A stretch of 48,506 bases of DNA from positions 1-48,506 of the forward strand of contig JAHYJO010000012.1 of the NCBI GenBank assembly GCA_019429125.1, read 5' to 3'. Made by a program: the position numbers and the translations under genes. Each line of letters opens with the position of its first letter. Within the stretch, counting starts at the first letter, position 1. Below the pieces are notes generated by a model. It did no database searches and was not told the DNA's origin. It saw nothing but the letters and a program-made list of their open reading frames with translations. This stretch comes from Nanobdellati archaeon. GTDB lineage: Archaea > EX4484-52 > GLR71. Below are positions 40,328 to 48,506 of the stretch, piece by piece.

Positions 40328-41737
40328 TTATAGTCTCTCAAATGCATCTGCAATCTGGATAATTTTTCCTTCTTCTTTGTGATTGCCTAAAAGATGAAGT
40401 CCTACTGGCATTTCTTTTGAAGTCCCGCAAGGTACAGAAATCATGGGTATCCCTGCAAGATTGGGTCCGACTGTCAAAATATCCATTGCATATGTCTCAA
40501 CAGGTGTGAGTTTTTCTATTTCTGAAAATTTTGGTGCAATCATGGGCATTGTTGGTGTTGCAAGAACGTCTACCTTATTGAATGCTTTCTTGAAGTCTTC
40601 AATAATCTTTGTCCTCACTTTAAGCGCTTTAAGATAATATTGGTCTCGGTATCCTGCCATTCTTGCATAAGTGCCCAAGATAACTCGTCTTTTTGCTTCA
40701 TCACCTAAATATTTACCTCTGGTCGTTGAGAAATATTCAGTGAAATGTCCTTTTATTTCGTCTTGTGCACCGTAGCGCATACCGCAGTATTTTGCGAGAT
40801 TTGTTGATGCTTCGACAGTTGCGATTATGTAATATGCAGGTATTGCATATTCTGTTGTGGGAAGTGTTATGTCCAATGTTTTTGCGCCTAATTCTTCAAG
40901 CTGTGATATTGCATTTCTTACTTTTTTTTCTACATCTTTGTCTATATTATTAAAATATTCGTTTGGTATACCTATCTTCATGCCTTTTATGTCTTTTCCT
41001 GTATACTTTGTGAAATCATAGGTATCTTCTTGTATGCTTGTCTGGTCAAGTGGATCTTTTCCTGCAATGAGGGATAACATAAGTGCTGAGTCTTTGACAG
41101 TCTTTGATATGGGACCTATCTTATCAAGGGAATTTGCATAGTCTATAAGGCCGTATCTTGAGACTCTTCCGTATGTGGGAGTGAGGCCTACAACTCCACA
41201 GAATGCTGCTGGGCAGGAAATAGAGCCTCCTGTTGATTCTCCAATTGCTATGTGTGGCATATTTATTGTTTTTGTAAACCCTCCGGCACCACCTGACGAA
41301 CCGCCACAGCTCCTTGTTGTGTCAATTGGATTTTTTGGGATACCATATGCTGAATATGTTGAGAATGTTCCAAAACCGAATTCGTCTTGTACCGTTTTTC
41401 CAATTATTATGCTACCGTTTTGTTTTCCACGCGAAATGGCGGTTGCATCAAAAGGAGGTATATAATTTTTGAGTATTTTTGATCCTGCAGTTGACTTGAT
41501 TCCTTTGGTGCATATGTTATCTTTTACTGATACTGGTAAACCTGACAACCTTGTTTTCCTGTCGAGTTTGTCTATTTCTTTTTCAGCGTCTTTTTTTGAT
41601 ATGGTAACGAAGTAGTTATATTTTTTTTGGATGTTTTCAGTCTCTTCAAAGAATTTAGAGTAAAAATCTTTTGTGTCTATGTTTCCGTCTTTTGATTCTT
41701 TTATGAAATCCGATACTGACATCTTTGAGTATTGCAT
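40328..41737 (-). CDS. gatA: Glu-tRNA(Gln)/Asp-tRNA(Asn) amidotransferase subunit A
   Basis: LPVSVKDNICTKGIKSTAGSKIL, SCGGSSGGAGG, GESTGGSISCPAAFCGVVGLTPTYGRVSRYGLI. Confidence 0.95.
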   Translation of the reverse strand: MQYSKMSVSDFIKESKDGNIDTKDFYSKFFEETENIQKKYNYFVTISKKDAEKEIDKLDRKTRLSGLPVSVKDNICTKGIKSTAGSKILKNYIPPFDATAISRGKQNGSIIIGKTVQDEFGFGTFSTYSAYGIPKNPIDTTRSCGGSSGGAGGFTKTINMPHIAIGESTGGSISCPAAFCGVVGLTPTYGRVSRYGLIDYANSLDKIGPISKTVKDSALMLSLIAGKDPLDQTSIQEDTYDFTKYTGKDIKGMKIGIPNEYFNNIDKDVEKKVRNAISQLEELGAKTLDITLPTTEYAIPAYYIIATVEASTNLAKYCGMRYGAQDEIKGHFTEYFSTTRGKYLGDEAKRRVILGTYARMAGYRDQYYLKALKVRTKIIEDFKKAFNKVDVLATPTMPMIAPKFSEIEKLTPVETYAMDILTVGPNLAGIPMISVPCGTSKEMPVGLHLLGNHKEEGKIIQIADAFERL

Positions 41738-41796
41738 AATTATTACCTATTAATATCTTATTTATTATATTATTTTATTTATCTATAGTTTTTTTC

Positions 41797-42081
41797 CTAA
41801 ATTGCTTTTGGTCCTTTGAAATATCCCTCTTCTATATCTTTTGCGTTTTTAAGTGCGTCTTTCTGTTTTAGGCTTGTTTCTATCTTATCTTTGCGCATGA
41901 TGTTTTTGACTTCTACAGGCTGGAAAGTGGGTTCTGTATTGGTTGTGTCTATTTTTTCAAGCTTTTTGAAACTATCAAGGATGTTATCAAGATCTTTTTC
42001 AAAATTCTTTTTTTCTTCAGCAGTCAGTTCAAGCCGTGCAATGTTAGCGACTTTTTCAATTCGTTCTGTCATCTTGTTCAC
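41797..42081 (-). CDS. gatC: Amidotransferase subunit C
   Basis: IEKVANIARLELTAEEKKNFEKDLDNILDSFKKLEKIDT. Confidence 0.9.
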   Translation of the reverse strand: MNKMTERIEKVANIARLELTAEEKKNFEKDLDNILDSFKKLEKIDTTNTEPTFQPVEVKNIMRKDKIETSLKQKDALKNAKDIEEGYFKGPKAI

Positions 42082-42583
42082 TTCTGATTAATATTTTTTA
42101 CTTTAACTTTTATATTTTTGGTGTTTTTAGTCTTTGGGTTCCACAAGAAATGAAGGTTGTGTGGGTATTTTGTGGTTTTGTATTGTTATAGCACTATATT
42201 ATCAGTTTTGATTTTTTGTTTTTAATGTTTCAAAAAACGGCATCAATAGCTCTGTTATTTTTTGTATGTAGTATATGTGATGTTTAATATATATTCTATA
42301 GAATAGTAAACTATATATACTATTAATGTAAAATAAAAGTTAGTATGGTCGACAAATTTGGGCGTTTGTGACCGATTAAAAATGATTTATTTGAATTTGG
42401 GCATTCAAATATGTTGGGCAAAAATCTTCTTTGGGTTACTGTTAGTTTTATTTGTGTCAGAGACAATTAGGCAAAATCTCTACAAGTAAAGTGTATTTCA
42501 GAATAAATATATATTATGGTGGTTGAATATATAGTTCGTAATATATGTATTTGAATATATATTTTTTATTTGGGGGAATTAAT

Positions 42584-43699
42584 ATGAGACAAATAATAGA
42601 TAATGTAAATCTGGGCGCCAGCATGACTGGTATTTCGCAGGAAACTCCTGTAACACAGCAAGATGATTTTGATTTTGTAGATGTAAAAGATGCAAAAATC
42701 ACTGTAATCGGTGCTGGTGGTATGGGCAATAATGCTATAAGCAGACTGCATACATTAGGTATTTCTGGTGCGGATACTGTTTCAATAAATACTGATAAAC
42801 AACATCTTCTGTCGATCAAAGCTGATAAAAAAATACTTATAGGTCGTGATGTTACTCGTGGTCTTGGTGCTGGTGGTTATCCTACAGTGGGTAGGCAGGC
42901 AGCTGAAGAATCAGTCAATGATATTAAAGATGCTGTAGCTTCAAGTGATCTTGTTTTTCTTATAGCTGGGATGGGTGGAGGTACAGGTACTGGATGCGCA
43001 CCGGTTGTTGCAAAGATTGCAAAGAAACAGGGTGCTATAGTAATAGGTGTGGTCACAATGCCTTTTAGGATTGAAGGTGGACGAATACCTAAAGCTCAAG
43101 AAGGACTTATGGAACTTAGGAAAACTTGCGATACTGTCATTGTGATTGAGAATGATAAACTTTTGGAGGTTGCAGGAGAAATGCCATTACAGCAGGCATT
43201 TGCAGTGGCTGACGAAATAATTGTTACTATGATTAAAGGTATAACTGAGACAATATCAACACCATCTATTGTAAACCTTGATTATGCGGATGTAAAATCT
43301 GTCATGAACAATGGTGGTGTGGCAGTGATTGGTGTGGGTGAAAGCAGTTCTGCAGCAAGAGCTAGAGAAGCAGTTGAAGAAGCAATGTCTAATCCTCTTT
43401 TAGATGTTGATTACCAAGGTGCAGCAGGTGCTCTTATACATATCTGCGGTGGTCCTGACATGAAGTTGAGCGAGATTGGTGAAATTGGTGAATTTGTCTC
43501 AAAACATCTCGATTCAGATGCATCAACTATATGGGGTGCAAGAGTGGATGAGAATATGCATGGCAAGATTCGCGTGATAACAATAATTACAGGTGTTCAG
43601 TCTGAATATGTCTTGGGTCCTAAACATTTACGTCAAGAACCTAGTACTCAGCCTGTTAAGCAAATGCAACATGAACTTGGTATAAAGTGTATATACTAG
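42584..43699 (+). CDS. ftsZ: Cell division protein FtsZ (paralog 2)
   Basis: [42 protein letters not shown]. Track start 42545; ATG 42584 after GGGGGAATTAAT preferred. Confidence 0.95.
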   Translation: MRQIIDNVNLGASMTGISQETPVTQQDDFDFVDVKDAKITVIGAGGMGNNAISRLHTLGISGADTVSINTDKQHLLSIKADKKILIGRDVTRGLGAGGYPTVGRQAAEESVNDIKDAVASSDLVFLIAGMGGGTGTGCAPVVAKIAKKQGAIVIGVVTMPFRIEGGRIPKAQEGLMELRKTCDTVIVIENDKLLEVAGEMPLQQAFAVADEIIVTMIKGITETISTPSIVNLDYADVKSVMNNGGVAVIGVGESSSAARAREAVEEAMSNPLLDVDYQGAAGALIHICGGPDMKLSEIGEIGEFVSKHLDSDASTIWGARVDENMHGKIRVITIITGVQSEYVLGPKHLRQEPSTQPVKQMQHELGIKCIY

Positions 43700-43747
43700 T
43701 GATTTTTACTAGTTTTTTTATTTTTTATATATATAACTCCCTCCCAT

Positions 43748-43788
43748 AGGTGTGCCTTGTGTTTTTTCAGGGTGCACCTTCTTTTTTT
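43748..43788 (+). terminator. Hairpin plus T-run downstream of ftsZ2
   Basis: AGGTGTGCC (43748-43756) pairs with the GGGTGCACCT arm (43770-43779) including two G-U pairs, followed by TCTTTTTTT. Confidence 0.5.
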
Positions 43789-43990
43789 AAATTCCTTAAC
43801 CGAAAGCATTAATAAGGTCCTAATTTGAAGGTATATATATCTTTCGTAATAAATTATCTTTTGGAATTAGATATAGTTGTCTTTTCCGGGGTGGAGTTAA
43901 TAGGGGCTTATTGAATCTCAGTGATTCAAAGCTATCTACTTTTTTTCGGGAGACATAATTGTTTATATCTTAATCCAGGGGTGGATATAT

Positions 43991-44143
43991 ATGTATGGGA
44001 ATATAGGGCTTGATGCGTGCGCAGTCATAAAGATTCGGAATCAGAATCCTTTGAATCTTGTGGGCAATGATGCATATTCATATGCGTTGGTCAAAGCAAA
44101 AGATGTGCAGGTTGTGCCAAAGTTGTTTGAAGTAGGGATGTGA
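43991..44143 (+). CDS. Possible 50-aa microprotein
   Basis: ATG preceded by GGGGTGG; MYGNIGLDACAVIKIRNQNPLNLVGNDAYSYALVKAKDVQVVPKLFEVGM. Confidence 0.35.
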   Translation: MYGNIGLDACAVIKIRNQNPLNLVGNDAYSYALVKAKDVQVVPKLFEVGM

Positions 44144-44191
44144 TTGTGGATATTATGCAATTATGATTTATCCTTTAATTTTTTATTTTAT

Positions 44192-44227
44192 TTTTTAATA
44201 TTTTTAATATTTTTAATATTTTTAATA
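44192..44227. repeat. Four tandem TTTTTAATA units
   Basis: 44192-44200, 44201-44209, 44210-44218, 44219-44227, all identical. Confidence 0.85.
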
Positions 44228-44312
44228 TAATATCTTCATTTTTTATTAATCTTGATAATTTTTTGTTATTTTTGATATTAACTTTTTTATTATTGTGATG
44301 TTAATTTAGAAC

Positions 44313-46289
44313 ATGGAGTATAAACTGTTGGCTGAAGTCTACAATAAACTTGAATCTACAACACTCAAGCTTGAGAAGGCTGAGATAATATCTGAGTTTC
44401 TTTCTGATCTTAAAAAAGAAGAGTTATCTATGGTCATTTATCTTCTAAATGGTAGGGTTTATCCTGGCTGGTCATCGTCGGAATTGGGACTTTCTTCAAA
44501 CCTTATGATAAAAGCAATATCAAGAGGTTATGGTGTCACTGTGGAAGATATTGAAGATGGATGGAAGATACTTGGCGATCTTGGGCTGGTGGCTGAAAAA
44601 TATTCTGTACAGAAAAAACAGTCTACACTGTTTTCAAGGACTCTTACTTTAAGTAAAGTGTTTAATAACCTCAGAAAGATTGGTGACTTGGGCGGGATGC
44701 GGTCACAAGATAAAAAGTTAGCGCTTGTCTCTGAACTTTTAGGTTCTGTGTCTAATCCTTTTGAGGCACGATATCTTGTGCGCACAGTCATAGGTGACCT
44801 TCGTATCGGTGTTGCAGAAGGGATATTGCGTGATGCTATTGTAGGTGCATTTTTCTCAAATATATATTCTAAAGAGACTCTTGACCAGAAAGTCAATAGT
44901 ATGACTAAGTTTGAGTTGGTAGCAAAATATGCTATTGGTAAAAAGATTGTTGTGGACATTAAGCTTGATGTGTATCTTCTGAAAAAATATGAAGAAGTTT
45001 ATACTGAACTTAACTCTTTAAATGAGGTTATTGTGCGTGATGTTGGTGTGATTGGCGATGATTATTTATCGAAGAAGAAATCAGGTGTTGACTATGTATT
45101 TTTTGATGACTGTTTTATAGGAAATGAAACTAAATCAAAGATAATATCATCTGTCGAGCATGCTTATAATATGACTAATGATTTTTCAGTTGTGGCTCAA
45201 GCTGCGCGTGATGAGGGGATTTCAGGTCTCCATAAACTTCATCTGACTGCAAACCATCCGATAAAAGTCATGCTGTACCAGAAAGCATTGACGATTGAAG
45301 ATGCATTTAATATTGTGGGTGAACCGGCTGCAATTGAATATAAATATGATGGATTCAGGCTTCAGATACATAAGACTCAAGAGGGGATACATCTATTTAC
45401 AAGACGGCTTGAAGAAGTGACTAATCAGTTTCCAGATGTTGTGTCGGCGGTCTCTAAAAATGTAGGTAGCTGGTCATTTATACTTGATTGTGAAGTTGTT
45501 GGCATTGATAAAAATACTGGCAAATGTCTTCCTTTCCAGAAGATATCGCGCAGGATAAAACGAAAATATGATATTGATGATATTGTCAAAGAGATACCTG
45601 TTACTGTACATTTCTTTGATGCGATGATGGTTGATGGAAAAAATCTTATTGATACACCTTATTCTGAGCGTAGGAAACTTCTGGAATCAATAGTTTCTTG
45701 TGATGAGACGGTCATGGTGGCAAAACATATAGTGACTTCTGATGTGTATGTTGTTAAGAATTTTTATGATGAATCGCTTTTCAGAGGAAATGAAGGCATA
45801 ATGATGAAAAATATGTCAGCACCTTACAAGCCAGGGAGTAGGGTGGGTTACGGGATAAAGATAAAACCTACAATGGATTCACTTGATCTTGTGATTGTGG
45901 GTGCAGAATATGGTGAAGGTAAACGGGCAGGATGGTTCAGCAGTTTTAATCTTGCATGTTATGATTCTGATTCTGGTGAATATCTTACGATTGGAAAACT
46001 TGGGACTGGGATAAAAGAAAAATCTGATGAAGGTGGTACCTCATTTCTGGAACTTACGGATCTTTTAAAACCTCATATACTTGAGGATAAAGGAAAAATT
46101 GTAACTCTTAAACCTACAGTTGTTATTGAGGTACATTTTGAAGAGATACAGAAGTCATTGACGTACAGTTCTGGGTTTGCATTGAGGTTTCCTAGATTTG
46201 TGCGTATAAGAGATGATAGGAGTCCTGAGGATGCATCAAGTATTGATGAGATCTCTTTAGTCTATGGTGGGCAGAGGGGAAGGGGTTAA
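44313..46289 (+). CDS. lig: ATP-dependent DNA ligase
   Basis: EYKYDGFRLQIHK (KxDG), SWSFILDCEVVG, EGIMMKNMSAPYKPGSR. Confidence 0.93.
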   Translation: MEYKLLAEVYNKLESTTLKLEKAEIISEFLSDLKKEELSMVIYLLNGRVYPGWSSSELGLSSNLMIKAISRGYGVTVEDIEDGWKILGDLGLVAEKYSVQKKQSTLFSRTLTLSKVFNNLRKIGDLGGMRSQDKKLALVSELLGSVSNPFEARYLVRTVIGDLRIGVAEGILRDAIVGAFFSNIYSKETLDQKVNSMTKFELVAKYAIGKKIVVDIKLDVYLLKKYEEVYTELNSLNEVIVRDVGVIGDDYLSKKKSGVDYVFFDDCFIGNETKSKIISSVEHAYNMTNDFSVVAQAARDEGISGLHKLHLTANHPIKVMLYQKALTIEDAFNIVGEPAAIEYKYDGFRLQIHKTQEGIHLFTRRLEEVTNQFPDVVSAVSKNVGSWSFILDCEVVGIDKNTGKCLPFQKISRRIKRKYDIDDIVKEIPVTVHFFDAMMVDGKNLIDTPYSERRKLLESIVSCDETVMVAKHIVTSDVYVVKNFYDESLFRGNEGIMMKNMSAPYKPGSRVGYGIKIKPTMDSLDLVIVGAEYGEGKRAGWFSSFNLACYDSDSGEYLTIGKLGTGIKEKSDEGGTSFLELTDLLKPHILEDKGKIVTLKPTVVIEVHFEEIQKSLTYSSGFALRFPRFVRIRDDRSPEDASSIDEISLVYGGQRGRG

Positions 46290-46401
46290 GATTATGGTAG
46301 TTGTACCAGATAAAAAATTAATAAAACTATTGGATTTTTGATATAGTCTAAATGATGGTGCTAATAGGGATTAAATAAGATGTTAAATCGTTTCAGTAAT
46401 T

Positions 46402-46653
46402 ATGTTAATAGTTACAGCAATTACTGTTTTTGTGTAAACAGATATTTCAAGTGACCTGCTTAATGTTTCTTAAACTCAAACAGAGATTTTACAAATTCAA
46501 CTTGTTTTATTAGGAGATTCAACATCTCCAATTTTTTCAAAATTGAATGTTTTAATTATAGGTGATAATCCTTTGAGTCTGAGTAGTCAAAATCTGTTGA
46601 ATGAACGGAATCAAATAGAATTAATTAGGGTTTGTGTTATAAATGAATATTAA
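46402..46653 (+). pseudogene. Decayed small gene with two in-frame TAA codons
   Basis: One frame reads MLIVTAITVFV*TDISSDLLNVS*TQTEILQIQLVLLGDSTSPIFSKLNVLIIGDNPLSLSSQNLLNERNQIELIRVCVINEY*. Confidence 0.35.
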
Positions 46654-46772
46654 ACTGATTTTTGACGGGGTTTATAAATAAAAAATATTTAAAAAATATT
46701 CAAAATCACTCGATTTTTGGACAGTGCCCCGTAAATGATATATATATATATATAGTGTGCCCAATATTATTA

Positions 46773-48506
46773 ATGATTTGTATGATTTGTATGAGTTTTA
46801 GAAGACATGTATTTGTATTTTTTACTTTGATTAGTATGTTATGCTTTTTTGGGGTTGCGAATGCGAGTGACCTAACTGTAACTACATTTCAGAATATTAC
46901 TGATAATTGTAATTATGTTTCTGGTACGCGCACATATAATTGTTCTGTTGATGCAAGTGGTAATGTTTGGGATAATATTAATATTGCAAATTCTATCAGT
47001 CTGCCTACATCGGGGGTATATTCTACAAATATAATTTTTACTACTAAAAATAATTTTGTATCTAAAAGTATTTTTGCTCTTGGTGGTGGTGCGGATAAAG
47101 ATCCAGGGCATGATGGCGGGTCAATAAAGATAGATGCTGGAAATATTACGATTGATGGTTCTTTGCATAATTATGGTACTTACTGTTATTCTTATAGTTG
47201 TTATAGTGGTTCTCGAGATACATATTGTCGTGATGGTGGTTATGGTGGCAATGTTGAACTTATATCTGAAAAGGATGTTGTGTTAACGGGGGTTATAAAT
47301 AGTTATGGTGGCCCTACTTCAAGTTGTGTTGGTGGTGGTCGTGGTGGGAATGGGGGTAGTGTGTATATTGTTGCAAATAATACAATAAATATGACAGATA
47401 TTAATATTTATGGTTCTTATGGGTCTGGTGGTGGCGCGGGTGGATTAATAACTGCGGTTTCTGATACTATAAAAATTAATAATATTGATGCTCAAGGTAA
47501 GGATGGTCGTACTAAATATCGTTCTGGTGGTGCTGGTGGGCAGATAGATATACTAAGTACTTATGTTGAATTGGGAAATATCAATCTTAATGGTGGTACT
47601 GGACAAAATTATGGTGGTGTTGGAGGGAATCTGATTTTAAAGGCTGATTATATTGATGGTATTGGTACAATTTCAGCAAGTACTTCACGGGGTAGGGATC
47701 AGTATGGTTTGATTGGTGGTACTGTTGAAATTTATTCTAAAGGCGACCTTGTCTTGAGTTCTATATCTGCTAATGGTGGTGCTGGTGGATCTGATGATTG
47801 GAGATATGGTGTTTATACTGGTGGTCCTGGGGGCACAGTTGTTGTAGAAACTAAAGGTATATTGACTGTAAATTCAACAATAGATACTTATGGTGGTTCT
47901 GGAGGGTATAAAGATGATAGTGATGGACAACCTGGTGGTCCTGGCGGGAAGATATATCTTACTGCTGAAGAGATAAGAGTCAATGGTTTGGTACGCGCTA
48001 ATGGTGGTGTTGGTGGGAGTGCAGATGACTGGACAGATAGGGGAGCAACTGGTGGCGTAGGTGGGTACATAAGGATTGTATCTGATATCCTTACAACTAC
48101 ACAAGAAATTCAAGCTATCGGAGGTAATGGTGGTAATGGTGGTGCATGTTCATCTGGTGGTTCAGGTGGTGCTGGGGGCAATATTGATATTTATAATTCT
48201 GATTCGTTGCTTGTATCACGGATTGATTCAGTTGTGCGTGTAAATGGTGGTGTTGGTGATGCTAGTTCTAGATGTAATAAAGGTCCATCTTGTGTTTGTG
48301 GTAACGGTGGTGCTGGTGGCGCTATAGATTTATTTAATGATGATTCAATAGCTATAAGTTCTGAGAAATTTAATGTATTAGGTGGTTTACCTCCTGCAGT
48401 TTCAGCTTCATATTGTACTGGTACTTGTGGTTATAGTGGTGCTTTAGGTAGGAAAGATTTAAGTTCTCGTACAGTACCTACTGGTTTTCGTTTGACTTCT
48501 AATATA
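46773..48506 (+). CDS. Secreted glycine-rich repeat surface protein, 3' end outside window
   Basis: Open frame to window end; signal peptide-like RRHVFVFFTLISMLCFFGVANASD; repeated GGxGG motifs alternating with short beta-strand-like segments. Alternative ATGs 46782, 46791. Absent from ORF track. Confidence 0.8.
   Translation, partial: MICMICMSFRRHVFVFFTLISMLCFFGVANASDLTVTTFQNITDNCNYVSGTRTYNCSVDASGNVWDNINIANSISLPTSGVYSTNIIFTTKNNFVSKSIFALGGGADKDPGHDGGSIKIDAGNITIDGSLHNYGTYCYSYSCYSGSRDTYCRDGGYGGNVELISEKDVVLTGVINSYGGPTSSCVGGGRGGNGGSVYIVANNTINMTDINIYGSYGSGGGAGGLITAVSDTIKINNIDAQGKDGRTKYRSGGAGGQIDILSTYVELGNINLNGGTGQNYGGVGGNLILKADYIDGIGTISASTSRGRDQYGLIGGTVEIYSKGDLVLSSISANGGAGGSDDWRYGVYTGGPGGTVVVETKGILTVNSTIDTYGGSGGYKDDSDGQPGGPGGKIYLTAEEIRVNGLVRANGGVGGSADDWTDRGATGGVGGYIRIVSDILTTTQEIQAIGGNGGNGGACSSGGSGGAGGNIDIYNSDSLLVSRIDSVVRVNGGVGDASSRCNKGPSCVCGNGGAGGAIDLFNDDSIAISSEKFNVLGGLPPAVSASYCTGTCGYSGALGRKDLSSRTVPTGFRLTSNI

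Noticed and set aside
47874-48113. Minus-strand ORFs at the right edge
   Set aside because: Antisense to the glycine-rich secreted protein; Pro/Thr/Ser-rich mirror translation.

Overview
AT-rich archaeal chromosome segment (archaeal ValRS, uL11-uL1-uL10-P1 operon, Hef, HerA, initiator tRNA-Met, archaeosortase, class III pilin; many small proteins suggest a DPANN-like lineage, which is inference). Left edge: the C-terminal part of a type III restriction (Res) gene with apparent compensating frameshifts, a structured intergenic segment and a tyrosine recombinase. The core holds leuS, two ftsZ genes, valS, the secE-spt5-ribosomal stalk operon, rnhB, tRNA-iMet, uppS, trmI, a prepilin peptidase, hef, tmk, herA, an M50 protease, a Tad/archaellum-like pilus cluster, gatA/gatC, an ATP-dependent DNA ligase and, at the right edge, a glycine-rich secreted protein that runs off the window and is absent from the ORF track. 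The most interesting segment is about 18.5-22.5 kb. It has a xerA-type recombinase next to a 28-bp palindrome whose minus strand (GTGTCGCATAATGTATATTATGCGACAT) contains the 18-bp core of the E. coli dif site as I remember it. It also has a coiled-coil/winged-helix protein with repeated AACAATGTT-type sites in and after its gene, and two clusters of a GGTGCCTAATTG repeat in opposite orientations, both pointing toward the dif-like site. This looks like an undescribed Xer/dif-associated chromosome-maintenance or regulatory locus. All family calls are from reading motifs; no searches were run.
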